Assembly (NCBI GenBank): GCA_024138015.1
Contig: JAMXBB010000009.1
Span: forward strand, 95,774,098 to 95,838,097
Origin: Lumnitzera littorea
Taxonomy: Eukaryota > Streptophyta > Magnoliopsida > Myrtales > Combretaceae
DNA: 64,000 bases
Reading direction: 5' to 3'
Within the stretch, counting starts at the first letter, position 1. Every line of letters starts with the position of its first letter. Made by a program: the position numbers and the translations under genes. Below the pieces are notes generated by a model. It saw nothing but the letters and a program-made list of their open reading frames with translations, searched no databases and was not told the DNA's origin. Positions 33,871-45,369 of the stretch are shown piece after piece.

Positions 33871-35465
33871 AACTGTCAGAACAAAGCAACTACGAAGTCT
33901 AGCAAGACGCCATGTCTTGCCTCCACAATAAAACCACATTCTGGTCCATGCCAGAACCAAAAGCAGCATTATTAAGGATGCATAACGGAAAAATAGAAGA
34001 AAAAACAAAGTTGGTGCTTGTCCTTACTCCTTCTTTGGCTAGAGTGTCCGCTGCTTGATTTGCCTCACGGCCGATCCTGCAAATACATACATTTGTAAAG
34101 TTATGTAGGAGAGAAATGCTATTTCTGATTATGGCTGAAGCGGACTCATTTTGGCTTCATCCTTTCTAGATAAGGTCTATGGCATATCAATTATTAACTA
34201 TCTGATTCAATGATAATATATTTCCATCCTTTTTCCCTTGCCATCCTCAACCCATGGTCCACTACACAAATTTCGGCCTCAGTAGATGACAACCCATACA
34301 GTTTTTTCCAGAATCCACCGACAACTCTTCCCTCCTCAACCCCGACAAACTCCTGCTATAGATGCTCTTTATTCCTTCCACTCCACAGCCGCTTCTATAT
34401 TTATTTTAGTCCAGCCCATTCGCGGTTCTGACCAAGTGCAGTGTTTATGCAAGGTCTCATTTCCCTGCTTCCTCTTTTTGTTTATCGCCCACCATTCATG
34501 AGCTTCTTTAAGAACTAATCCAACCTATGTTTGGTCGCATATGCTATTTCTAAAAATTCTTTCATTCCTTTCACGTCAAATTCCTCGTAAAGTGCAAAGA
34601 AAAACTATTGCTCTTGGGCAAGATCTATTATGCCAAGGTATTTGGAGCACATATGCATTCTTGCGGATCCAATTGTGAAATGTATCCTCTCACGCATCAG
34701 TTGGTACATCATTCCATCCCATTTGATTCCAAATTTGCTTTATTGCTGGGCAAGTTGCAAATAGATGCTGCATGCTTTCTTCGTCTCTACTACAAAAAAT
34801 GCATGTCCGGTCTACTGCAATACCCCTTCTTGTTAAATCGTCTTTTGCTGGCGACGGATTATGCATGATACGCCAGAGAGGATAACGAATGCGAGGAATC
34901 ATTAGAGTACGCCAAATCCACTGCCATTTCTCGATTCTATTGGTTTCCACTTCCTCTTTATACTTCAATTTATATACCTTCTTCCCCTGCACTTCTCAAT
35001 CTGCATCGAACGGCCAGATCATGTCATAATTCTCCTCCTACCTATCCAGCATATGAAGCTCTACGTTAACACTTCCTATCTTAGCTGCAACCTCATTATC
35101 TATTGGGAATCCAATTCTTGTCTCATCCCATCCTCCTGAGCTTTGCCAAACATTCTCAACTTAACAATCTGCATTACATGTGAGGGGTTCGAACAACCAC
35201 TCGAACTCGACCACTTTTGGACCACCTGCCATTCCAAAATTTTGCTGAAGCAATCCTCATCGGTGGCAAAATAGTCTTATCGTCATGCCACTCCAATTGA
35301 CTATGTAGGAGATTATAAGTTCCTGATCCAGCTTCTTTGTGGAATCTACCATCTTTCCAATGATATTTAGCCTTCATCAAGTTAACAGGAGGTCCTTCTT
35401 CCGGATATGCCAAGCCAATTTCACGAAATTAGCCTTATTCCACCGTTTGATGTCAAGAAGGACTA

Positions 35466-35708
35466 TGTTGAATATTTGCTTTTGGACTGCACGTGACCTT
35501 TTTTCTTTTAGATATTTTGAATAAATATTCCTAGTCAAAAGTTGTTCCTAGTCTTCAGGAAGTAGTTGATTTGTCAATCCCTATTTATGTTGCTAAATGT
35601 AAAGGATGGCTGATGAATAAGAATTGAATTCCTTTTCTGCAATTCATGTCTTTCCTATTCTCTTTATTGGTTTTTATTTCAGTGTTGATTCTCTTTTTCA
35701 AACCAACA
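35466..35708 (+). repeat. 5' LTR of the copia element
   Basis: 243 bp, TGTTGAAT..AACCAACA. Compared with the 3' LTR it lacks about 46 bp after TATTTATGTTG. The missing part is the segment with GATTTATTGTTTTTC in the 3' LTR. Confidence 0.95.
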
Positions 35709-35711
35709 TTC

Positions 35712-35723
35712 TGGTATCAGAGC
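35712..35723 (+). other. Primer binding site (initiator tRNA-Met)
   Basis: TGGTATCAGAGC, complementary to the 3' end of plant initiator tRNA-Met, lies 3 nt after the 5' LTR. This is the usual PBS of plant Ty1/copia elements. Confidence 0.9.
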
Positions 35724-35746
35724 TGCCTTCTTAAGGGATCTGTAGA

Positions 35747-36640
35747 ATGGAAGCTGAAGCCAGTTTCTCACAAATTGCTCATTCAGTCTTTGATGGACAA
35801 AATTATCACCTTTGGGCAGTGAAAATGGAGACCCACTTGGAGACTTTAGATCTTTGGAAAGTCGTGCAAGAGGATTATGATGTTCCTCCGCTGCCAAACA
35901 ATCCCACCATGGCTCAGATTAAAAGCCACAAAGAAAAGAAAACCAGAAAGTCAAAGGCAAAAGCATGTCTATTCAATGGAGTCTCAACAGCTATTTTTAC
36001 GAAAATCATGTCACTGAAATTAGCTAAAGAAATTTGGGATTATTTGAAGGAAGAATATTACGGAGATGAAAGAATACAAGGCATGCAGGTGCTGAATTTA
36101 ATAAGGGAATTTGAGTTGCAGTGGATGAAGCAGTCTGAGACAATTTAAGGAAATACTCAGACAGATTGCTTGGCATTGTCAATAAGGTAAGGTTACTTGG
36201 CACTGAACTTGCTGACTCTATAATTGTAGAGAAAATTCTTGTAACAGTGCCTGAAAGATATGAAGCATGTATAACCACCTTGGAGAACACAAAGGATCTA
36301 TCTAAGATCTCTTTGGCGGAGCTGTTGAATGCCTTGCAGGCCCAAGAGCAATGAAGGCTTATGAGACAAGATCATGTAGTTGAAGGAGCTCAGCCAGCGA
36401 AGCACCAGGAAGCTGAAAAAAACAAGAAGAAAAATTATAAGAAGAATCGGGTGTCAAGTATTGGAAATATTGCTGATAACCAGAGTCAGAGCAAGGGCAG
36501 AACTTAAAGAAAAACTATCCTCCTTGCAAGCATTGCGGCAAAACAAGTCATCCACCATTCAAATGCTGGAGGAGGCCAGATGCAAAGTGTAGTAAGTGCA
36601 ATCAGCTTAGACATGAAGCTATTATTTGTAAAAGCAAATT
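35747..36640 (+). pseudogene. copia gag region
   Basis: It starts at ATG 35,747 and reads MEAEASFSQIAHSVFDGQNY, then HLWAVKMETHLETLDLWKVV, the N-terminal fold of plant copia gag (DUF4219/UBN2 type). A stop at 36,146 and a frame change precede a second piece (36,166-36,354) with LLGTELADSIIVEKILVTVP, which ends in a TGA within QEQ*RLM. Two CX2CX4HX4C zinc knuckles follow (36,525-36,566 and about 36,588-36,629) in the pol frame. An intact gag-pol would be one polyprotein; here at least two frame changes separate the parts. Confidence 0.85.
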
Positions 36641-36698
36641 CCGAAAGAATGAAGAAAATGCTCAAGTTGCTAATCAAGATGAAGAAGATCGAATTTTT

Positions 36699-39649
36699 GT
36701 GGCAACATGTCTTTCAACCAATTCTTTAGAATGTTGGCTGATTGACAGGGGTTGTACGAACCACATGACTTATGAAAAAACTCTTTTTAAGGATTTGAAA
36801 CCCATCGGACTTAGAAGGGTTAGAATTGGGAATGGCGGCTATATTCCTGCAAAAGGAATAGGGACTGTTGCACTTACTACAAGTTCAGGTACAAAAACAA
36901 TTTCTAACGTTCTTTATGTACCTGATATTGATCAAAATTTGCTCAGTGTTGGACAGCTGATAGAAAAGGGATTTAAACTATCCTTTGAAGATCAGCACTG
37001 CTTTATCTTTGATACAATGGGTCAAGAAATTTTGAGGGTTAAAATGAGAGGTAAAAGTTTCTCATTTGATCCAACAGAGGAGGAGCAAACTGCATATTAC
37101 TCTCAGGTCAGTGCCATAGAGATATGGCACAAGAGACTTGGGCATTGTCATCTTCAAAGAATGCTGAAAATGAAGAAAGAAGACATGACAAGGGGCTTAC
37201 CTGTACTTGTTGATCATTTGCCAAATTGTAATGCTTATCGATTCGGTAAGCAAAATAGGATGTTATTTCCTAAATCAACTTGGAGAGCCTCCAAAAAGCT
37301 GCAGTTAATTCACACGGATGTAGCAGGACCGCAAATAACGCCATCATTGAAAGGTAGCTTATACTATATTCTTTTCATTGATGATTTTTCAAGAATGTGC
37401 TGGATTTTTTTCTTGAAATTCAAATCAGAAGTAGCTGGAGTATTTTGGAAGTTCAAGAAAATGGTGGAAAATCAAAATGGTTGCAAGATTCAATCTTTAA
37501 GGTCTGACAACGGAAAAGAATATACTTCGGCTCAATTTAACTTATTTTGCGAAGATGCTGGCATTGAACATCAACTCACAGCTCCTTACACTCCAGAAAA
37601 AAACGGAGTCAGCGAAAGAAAAAATAGATCCGTGATGGAGATGGCCAAATGTATGTTGCATGAGAAGGAGTAGCCTAAAAATTTTTTGGCAGAGGCAGCC
37701 AACACAGCCGTTTTTCTACAAAATCGGCTTCCAACCAAAGCTTTGGAAGAAAATACTCCATTTGAGGCTTGGTATGGGTATAAACCTTCACTAAGTTTTC
37801 TTAGAGTGTTTGTCTGCATGTGTTTTGTTTATGTACCACAGGTTAAGCATGACGAGCTTCACAAAAAAAGCAATTCCAGGCATTTTTGTAGGCTACAATT
37901 CAGTTTCAAAAGCCTACAAGGTGTATCATCTACAAATTGCAAAGATGACCATAACAAGAGTTGTATACTTCAACGAGGATGAGCAATGGGACTGGAAGAA
38001 TTTGCAAAAAGCACCTGAATCCTTACAAAACAATTTTTCAGAAGTGCAATGGCAGAATGAGTTTGAAGATGAGCCTTCAATCAGAGGTACAAGACTACTT
38101 TCAGACGTCTATCAAAGATGTAATGTAGCACTGTGTGAACTAGCTGATTATGAAGAAGCACTTAAAGACCCCAAATGGAAGAAAGCCATGGAGGAGGAAA
38201 TGTCCATGATTAAAAAAAATAAGACGTGGGAATTGGTTAACAGACCAGAAGATAGAAAAGTCATTGGAGTGAAATGGTTGTTCAGAACAAAGTTCGATGC
38301 TGATTGCTCCATAAATAAATACAAGGCCAGGCTCGTAGTTAAAGGGTATGCACAAATTTTTGGTGTTAATTATTCTGACATGTTCGCTCCTGTTGCTAGG
38401 TTGGACACAATCAGATTGGTGCTAACAATAGCAGCACAAAGAGGCTGGAAAGTGTTCCAGTTAGATGTCAAATCAGCATTTTTAAATGGAGTGTTGCAGG
38501 AAGAAATATATGTAGAGCAGTCAGAGGGATTCGTGAAGCAAGGTGAAGAAGATAAAGTGTACCTACTCAAAAAGGTCTCTATGGCCTAAAACAGGTGCCA
38601 AGAGCCTGGTACAGCAGGATAGATGAGCATCTATTGAGTCTAGGCTTTGAAAAAAGCTTATTGGAGTTCACCCTTTATGTGAAACATATGGGAAATAATA
38701 TTCTTATAGTGTCTCTCTACGTTGATGATCTTTTGGTGACAGGAGATGATATGAAAATGGTTGAAGAGTTCGAAGGAGAGATGATGCAAGTTTTTGAAAT
38801 GACAGACCTCGATCTCATGACCTATTTTCTTGGCATTGAAATTAAGCAGAGCAAAAATGAAGTATTCATTAGTCAACAAAAATATGCAAAAGAGATATTG
38901 AAGAAATTTCAGATGGAGGAGTGCAAAGCAGTTAGCACACCAATGAATTAAAAGGAGAAGTTCAGCAAGAAAGATGGTGCTGATAAAGTTGATGAAGGTT
39001 ATTATAAAAGCTTGATCGGATGCCTGATGTATCTCACTGCAACTAGGCCAGGCATTCTATTTGTTGTAAGTCTCTTATCTCAATTTATACATTGTGCTAG
39101 TATAATACACTTAAGAGCAGCAAAAAGAATATTAAGGTATATCAAGGGTACTGTTAATTATGGTGTCAAATTTGAAAAGTGTCAAAACTTCAAGCTGTGT
39201 GGATTCTCTGAGTGACTGGGCTGGGTCCATTGATGATTTGAGGAGTACTTCGGGATACTATCTCAGTTTAGGATCAGGAGTTTTCTCATGGTGTTCAAAG
39301 AAACAGGATATTGTAGCACAATCTACTGCAGAAGCAGAATTCATAGCAGCAACAGCAGCAGTGAATCAAGCCATATGGTTGAAAAAGGTTCTGCGTGATC
39401 TTTTTTTGGAGCAAAAAGATTTTTGTCGACAACCAGGCAGCGATTGCAATCTCAAACAATCCAGTGTTTCATGGGAAAACTAAACATTTTAACATTAAGC
39501 TCTATTTTTTGAGAGAGGTGCAGCAAAACGGAGAAGTTCTTTTAGTTTACTGCAAGTCTGAAGATCAATTGGCAGACTTATTCACAAAACCACTTCCAGT
39601 TGCCAAGTTTGAGTTTTTGAGTCAGAAAATTGGAGTTTGCAGTCCCTAA
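36699..39649 (+). pseudogene. copia pol (protease, integrase, RT, RNase H)
   Basis: Protease reads WLIDRGCTNHM at about 36,735-36,770. The catalytic DSG is DRG, one base change (AGT to AGG). GAG-pre-integrase WHKRLGH is at about 37,125. In the integrase zinc-binding part the second Cys is Tyr (NCNAYRFGKQ), while the core keeps IHTDVAGP, LRSDNGKEY and the final Glu in GVSERKNR. A TAG stops the frame at 37,671 and a frameshift follows near 37,800. RT (about 38,150-38,950) has VKWLFRTKFD, FQLDVKSAFLNG and an intact YVDD at 38,718-38,729, with a frameshift near 38,580 and a TAA at 38,949. RNase H ends with KTKHFNIKLYFLREVQ and DLFTKPLP, stopping at 39,649. Confidence 0.9.
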
Positions 39650-39661
39650 AGCAAGGAGGAG
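39648..39661 (+). promoter_or_regulatory. Polypurine tract of the copia element
   Basis: AAAGCAAGGAGGAG immediately precedes the 3' LTR, the plus-strand primer site. It overlaps the last base of the pol stop region. Confidence 0.85.
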
Positions 39662-39950
39662 TGTTGAATGTTTGCTTTCGACTGCACGTGACCTTTTTTC
39701 TTTTAGATATTTTGAATAAATATTCCTAGTCAAAAGTTGTTCCTAGTCTTCAGGAAGTAGTTGATTTGTCAATCCCTATTTATGTTGATAAAATTTCTCA
39801 GATTTATTGTTTTTCTTTAATTTTTCAAGTGCTATAAATGTAAAGGATGGCTGATGAATAAGAATTGAATTCCTTTTTTGCAATTCATATATTTCCTACT
39901 CTCTTTATTGGTTTTTATTTCAGTGTTGATTCTCTTTTTTCAAACCAACA
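39662..39950 (+). repeat. 3' LTR of the copia element
   Basis: 289 bp, same ends as the 5' LTR, and retains the 46-bp stretch that is absent upstream. It is followed by GACTA, then LINE sequence. Confidence 0.95.
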
Positions 39951-42639
39951 GACTAAACCCCCGTCATCTTTTAAAGCTTTGATCTTGTCCCATGAAATCC
40001 AATATATTTTGTTTCCTCCTTCGTAATTACCCCAAAAGAAATTCCTGTACATTCGCTCTAATTGTTGGCACACTTTAGTTGGTAGAGGAATCATTTGAGC
40101 ATAATAGTTCGCAACACTTTCAAGCATAGTGGAAATAAGAATTTTCTGCGCCGGTACACTAAGCAGCTTTGCTTTCCATCCAGAGAGTTTACTTCTTGTT
40201 TTCTCAATGAGAAAGGACAAGTCCTTTGTTTTTAGGAGACCACCAACTTTTACCGGGATTCCCAAATATTTCCCTCAATCTGCATTTACATTTATTCTAA
40301 ACACTTGACAAATTTGGTCCTTCAAATTTGCTTCAATATTCTCTGAGAAGAGCGCACAAGATTTAGCATAATTAACCATCTACCCCGACATAATACCAAA
40401 GGCGTGCATCACTCTAGCATTGTCCACTGTGGCTTCTCCTATTAGTACCAGGTCGTTAGCAAAAAGTATGTGATAGCTTAGTATCCGCACCTCTAAATCT
40501 AACTGGTTTCCAAACTCCCGCATTTACCAGATCCTTGATGGTCCGGCTGAGAATTTCCATGGCCATAATAAATAGATATGGAGAAATAGGGTCTCCTTGT
40601 CGTATGCCTCTACTTCGTTGAAATTCTTCTAGCATTGAACCATTCATAAGCACCTGAAAAGAGCTTGTTGCTAAGCATGACCCAATTATGTTATTCCATT
40701 TTTCTGGAAAATTGAAACATTGCATAGCATGTCGAATAAAGTCCCACTTTAGTCGATCATATGCCTTCTCCAAATCCAATTTAATCAGCATCCAAGCCCT
40801 TTCCCCATCCTAGCTTTTAGCAAATGTAGGAGCGCTTGAAAAATGACGACATTGTCCTTCGTTGACCTTCCTCGTACAAAGCTCCCTCGTTCCGGAATAA
40901 TGAGCCTTTGCAAATATGGCCTGAGACGATTCATCAAGACCTTCCCGAGTGTTTTATAAATGGTTATGCACAAGCTAATGGGACGAAAATCTCACAGCCG
41001 ATTTGCCCCATCCTTTTTTGGGATAAGGACAATTAACAATTGGTTGATCTCCTTGGCCACATGTTCAGAGGACCAAATATCAGCAATTATTTGAAAGACA
41101 GATTCACCAACCATTGACCAACATGGTTTGTAAAACAAAGAGTGTAATCCATCAATGCCGAGGGATTTCAAGTTGGTGATACTCGAAATGGCTTGTTTAA
41201 TTTCATTCCTTGTCATGGCTTGGGCAACGTGTGGAATATCTTGTTGCTCGAAAAAATTCCACCTTGGTAGCCAAGTTGGAGGAGCCGATCTCGCAAAGGA
41301 TCTTTCCATACTGTATAGTTTGGAGAAAAGTAGTCGTTACCATCCATTTTAGATCTAGGTGATCCAAGATCCAATTATTCGTGTCATCAAAGAGTCCAAT
41401 AAATCTACTTTTGGCTCTACTTGCAATGGTAGAAACATGAAAAAACTTTGTGTTACAATCTCCATCCACAATCTAATTAGCTCGAGCTTTTGCTGCCCAG
41501 AGTTTTTCTTCTTGATCTAGGACCATTTCCTGAGCTTCTTGAAGGAATCTTTCTCTGTCTAGAAGGGCTTGGCTTGGATCACCTTGTATCCTTTGTCTCA
41601 GTTTCTCAATCTTCTGCTGTAACGTTCTTTTCTTCACATGAATAGGCCTGAAAACTTCTTTATTCCATTCCTGAAGCTTAGAATTAAAAATTTTCATATC
41701 TTTTGCGACATTATCTTTTGTCAGGAGCCAGTGGGATTTGACAAATTCATGAAAGCTAGGATGGTTCAGCCACATAGGCTGAAACCAAAAAGGCCTGAGC
41801 TCTCTAGGTCCCAATCTAGCATTAGGGTGAGATTTGAGGAGCAAAGGGCAGTGATCTGAGCTATATGTTGACAAGTAAAAGATTTTCGTCTCCACATAGA
41901 GTGCTCTCCACTCACAATTTGCACAAGCCCTATCAATTCGGGACTGAATAAGATTTGCAAGCTGCTTAGACCGTTTGGTCCATGTGTAGCGTTTCCCCAC
42001 ATAACCGAGATCAGCCATTAGTCAGAACCGTACTAAAATCTCCCATAAGAAGCCATGAAGCATTTATAACAGAAGTTAAATTCTCAAGTTCATGCCATAG
42101 GCCTTGCCGAATGCCAAAATTAAGATGTACTGCCCGAAACATGCCAGGTAAGGTTGGAGTTAGTTACCTCGACTTGTGCTAGGATCTGTTGTTATGTAAT
42201 TCGATTGTTTCTGATTTGCATTGCATTGCGCTGCCACAACATTATCCCTCCACTTAAGCCCGATGCTTCCGCAGACAGCGTCTCTTCAAATCCCTAAAAT
42301 AACCCGCCAATTATCTGCACCCACATAGTTTACCTTGTTTTTATGATTATTACAGCCAGCGGCTCGTATCTACCAATGAGATCTCTAATGATCTACTGCC
42401 ATGCTCGGGACGACAACCCTCGGGCGTTCCATGTGAGTATTTTAAATGCGCGCGGCCTCATATTGGCAGACAACGTGTCCATGAGTTCAGTATTTCCTAA
42501 TTTACAGCTGAATTCATAACAATTTGAAGCTGGCGCTTCATTCCCTCCTCTCTGAATTCGTATACTCCACTTGCATGGAAGAAAGGCAGTCCGTGCCATT
42601 ACCATGGTGGTTTCCATTGCCGAAAACAGCATTGTGTTT

Positions 42640-43221
42640 CACATCTCCTCGAAGGTTGGCATGGTAAATGGGACCCGTTGAATCTCTGGTCTATCCATCT
42701 GGGGCGTCATCAGATATTCGGCCACCACCTTGCACGTGGTTTTGACATGTGCCAAGAAGTCCATGCTGGTCATCTCTTGCTCATACATTGGCAGCCGAAG
42801 GAGACGAATCGCTTCGTTCGGCCCCTCTTCTAGACCATGTCTGGTCATGTACACCGGATGAGCCTGGTGGGTTGGATGGAATGTAACCTTCGGAACATGA
42901 TTCTTCCTCCAATTTATTTGCGTCATGTCGATTCGGATAATCTCTACATAAATTCTGATTGTTGCTGCGTCGTTCTGTGTCTGCCAGATTCGAGAGTCGA
43001 CATGAGTCTCCGGTGAAGGTTCTTGTTCCGGTAGAAGGAGGAGTTTGATTCCTAGATCCACTACCCACTCCTTGTTGACAAGCAACCTTTTTTAGAGAGG
43101 TGGGTTTAGGGAGAGACGAGGTATGTCCAAAAATAAAGCTTTGGCCTGGTAAATGCTTCACCGGTTTTTCACTTTGGCTTTTCAAATCTTGGGAAATTGA
43201 AACTGCATAGGAATGGGGCAA
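42640..43221 (-). pseudogene. LINE ORF1-like region, unrecognised
   Basis: Two overlapping frames of about 145 codons each (43,221-42,781 and 43,085-42,639) lie directly upstream of the endonuclease start on the same strand, where LINE ORF1 (the nucleic-acid-binding protein) is expected. No zinc knuckle or RRM was recognised. One frame ends just before the ORF2 start. Which frame was original is unclear. The assignment rests on position only. Confidence 0.4.
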
Positions 43222-43239
43222 TACTACCAGGAGATATGA

Positions 43240-43560
43240 AGTATATACTTGTGCATTTCAATTTTAGTCGTGCGTAAATGTGGCATATTGTACGTATTAC
43301 TTACACATTTAATTTTTAGCCATGTATAAATGTAGTGGAACCTAAAATATTTGTCATATGTAAATATAGCAGAACCTATACTTAATCACTTGTAAATGTG
43401 ATCAAAAGTGTAAATGTGTCATGTAACTTTTAGCCATATGTAAATGTCACAAAACCTATATTATTAGCAATATGTAAATGTAGCAGATGGTTTATCTATT
43501 TTACCATGTTTCATACAATTAGCCACATTTACACTTTGAAACGTAGTAGAACTTTTTGCT
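43240..43560 (+). repeat. Cluster of TAAATGT-containing short repeats
   Basis: About six spaced, imperfect copies of a motif resembling (A)GCCATATGTAAATGTAGCAGAACCT occur, starting near 43,267, 43,318, 43,350, 43,389, 43,431 and 43,469. An inverted version (CACATTTACACTTTGAAACG) is near 43,521-43,541. Spaced copies in both orientations resemble subterminal repeats of CACTA- or Mutator-type DNA transposons. No terminal inverted repeat was identified. Confidence 0.4.
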
Positions 43561-43865
43561 ACATGCCTTTTGCTATATTACAAGGCTATGTTTATTAAAC
43601 ATGGCAAATAATTTTTTGCCAAAAGGTATACGAACAAGATTCAAAATACTTCACTTCACAAAAGAGATAAGAATTGATGTAGAAGTTAGAAATTATGCAA
43701 TATATTATTGGATAGAGAACTTCCAACACATCCTAACATTTGATAAAAGCTCAATATATATTTTTTCAAAAGTATATGTACACACTGGTTCTTTAATTAC
43801 ATTTGTACAAACAATTATAAGAAATTGCACGTTTATCTAATCTCCCTTAATGTGTTAGAAGGCTT

Positions 43866-45300
43866 TGATGGTGCAAGTTAACATAGAACGCCTCTGTTAC
43901 ATTAGAGACTTTAAAGGCTTTGTTAGAGTATTGTTTAAGTCACAGGGAGGTATTGGACTAATAGGAGGAGCAAGCCCTACTTGAGTAATGCCTTCTCCCA
44001 TGGAAGACTGTAAGTAGCTTAAATATCGCTTTGGAGGAGTTGGAGGAGTGAGGAGTTCCATTTGATGATGGAAATCTGGTGTCATGTAGGAGTTCAATCC
44101 AACCCTCGATCTTGTATTAGGGTCGTACCCAAAGCTAATGTCCCTTAAGTCTACAAAATGTTACCCTTTTGATGGTACCTCCTACTTGTGTCCTTTATTA
44201 CTACACTTTGACTAAGCAATGCCTCCTTAAACTCTAACTCTACCTTTAGGTGGTAGGCAAGAAGGCGGAATGATGTTGGGTATAAGTGCTCCCTAATCCC
44301 CACCGTATACCCCTTAATCATGCTGTTGTTTGTCCTTACGCTATGGATAAAATATAAGTCCATTATATTACTCTATGAACTACAACACTCCATCTACCAT
44401 GGTGAGTTGGATGGATAGTCACTTATCAACCACACATAATGAAGCAAGTTAACCTGAAATAAATATACATGATGTTGTCAGTAAATATAACATAAGATAT
44501 TCACATGAATAGAATGCAATTCACGAAGGTATAGGCACTTACCAATCAACCTATGACATCTCCTTAGTATGTAGTATAATGATGGTTGATCTATCGGTAC
44601 TAAGGCTAATAGTTAGAGTTGACGTATCATATAACAACGACTGATATGCACACCTAACTAGCACATTATTGGCAATAAACTTTAGGTTCACCTCGAGATC
44701 TCCCACATCCCCTCCATCATCTTCCTTATCACCGAGTCTAACATCTTCCCCATCATCATCTGTAGCCATTTCCTCATCTCTATCTTCGTTACCATTTATG
44801 TCCATAAGCATTTGCTTCATATATAGATCATAGGACTTTTCATTTCCAATAATCAACTCAAGTACTTATTCAAGTTGCTCTTCTATGATATCAACATGCT
44901 TTGGCTTAGTGAAATCTATGCAAGGGTCATGTGACTCATTCAAATTTAACATCACTATACCGATAATCGTAGATTGCACTTAAGGTGTTGGAAAAGTTTG
45001 ATTTTTTGCTTAAAACATGTTCTACTCAACTTAAGCACTTGATTTCCCACAATGGCCAATATATACCTCCTGGATGTTCTATTCTCTAAAAAACTCGACC
45101 ATCTCAATGAAATTTTCAACATCTTCATCCTCTTTATTGTCTATCAACTTATAAGCAACTCCCTCTTCATAAAAGAAAGGATGTACATGATTTCAACTCC
45201 AGCCAGATTAATTCCAATGCTTCCACAAATCCTTTAAAAGAAGTAGGGGAAGTTTGCATCCTTTCTCATCTTCAACTTCTTAACGAGTTCCTTATCATAC
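43866..45300 (-). pseudogene. Possible DNA-transposon protein relic (Mutator-like?)
   Basis: Decayed minus-strand coding-like pieces: about 45,290-45,010, with LIDNKEDEDVENFIEMVEFF and an NIQEVYIGHC stretch that resembles the N-terminal domain of plant MULE transposases (the 'VEVYVEH' region); then an acidic stretch (44,856-44,551) rich in D and E; then two short open pieces (44,363-44,151 and 44,097-43,897) with PPTPPKRYLSYLQ. No DDE core or zinc finger was found. The TAAATGT repeat cluster lies directly downstream, which would fit a transposon end. The family assignment is uncertain. Confidence 0.3.
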
Positions 45301-45369
45301 TTTGGTCCTAATTACCTGATGCGAATCATGACCAAGAATAAACAAGGTTGGTTACTGAATAAGTCTAAG

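Larger units (their letters stand above)
35466..39950 (+). mobile_element. Ty1/copia retrotransposon with both LTRs and GACTA duplication
   Basis: 4,485 bp. LTRs at 35,466-35,708 and 39,662-39,950 start TGTTGAAT and end AACCAACA. Perfect 5-bp duplications GACTA flank it at 35,461-35,465 and 39,951-39,955. The PBS (TGGTATCAGAGC) is at 35,712-35,723 and the PPT at about 39,648-39,661. Coding order is gag, protease, integrase, RT, RNase H, which defines Ty1/copia. It sits inside the minus-strand LINE, whose reading frame is continuous across the site when the insert and one duplication copy are ignored. Apart from a 46-bp length difference the LTRs differ at roughly 6 of 240 positions, so the insertion is fairly recent. 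Stops and frameshifts make it non-autonomous. Confidence 0.95.
33990..42460 (-). pseudogene. LINE ORF2 (endonuclease, RT, zinc finger, RNase H)
   Basis: The likely start is MRPRAFKILTWNARGL near 42,450, the first strand of the EEP endonuclease. A WLLMGDF-like stretch follows near 42,040, then SRIDRACANCEWR and SDHCPLLL. RT begins with EIKQAISSI and a LNSLGIDGLHSLFYKP-like piece, LIVLIPKKDGANR, RPISLCITIYK, PERGSFVRGRS, LIKLDLEKAYDRLKWDF, and GIRQGDPISPYLF. The next motif, at 40,463-40,452, reads FAND where RT needs FADD, and it is also out of frame with the preceding piece. After the copia insertion the LINE frame continues into a zinc-finger region and a C-terminal RNase H typical of plant L1-type LINEs. 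Confidence 0.75.
33871..43225 (-). mobile_element. LINE retrotransposon interrupted by a copia element
   Basis: Minus-strand order: an ORF1-like part (43,221-42,640), endonuclease start (about 42,450), endonuclease end (SDHCPLLL, about 41,855), reverse transcriptase (41,310-40,380), a GWKAKLLS thumb-like part (40,265-39,960), [copia 35,466-39,950], a zinc-finger region near 34,770-34,830 (CIFCSRDEESMQHLFATC), and RNase H (about 34,480-34,030, with GREANQAADTLA). Without the copia insert and one target copy, LINE length is about 4.9 kb, near that of a full plant LINE. The 3' boundary near 33,870 is approximate and no long poly-A is visible. Frameshifts and stops make it inactive. Confidence 0.8.

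Noticed and set aside
35466..39950. Considered whether the copia element could be an active autonomous copy
   Set aside because: Stops at 36,146, 36,352, 37,671 and 38,949, several frameshifts and the DRG protease exclude autonomy.
33871..43225. Idea that the LINE scrap at 31.8-32.5 kb is part of this LINE
   Set aside because: Both contain the same RT N-terminal region with different sequence, so they are separate copies.
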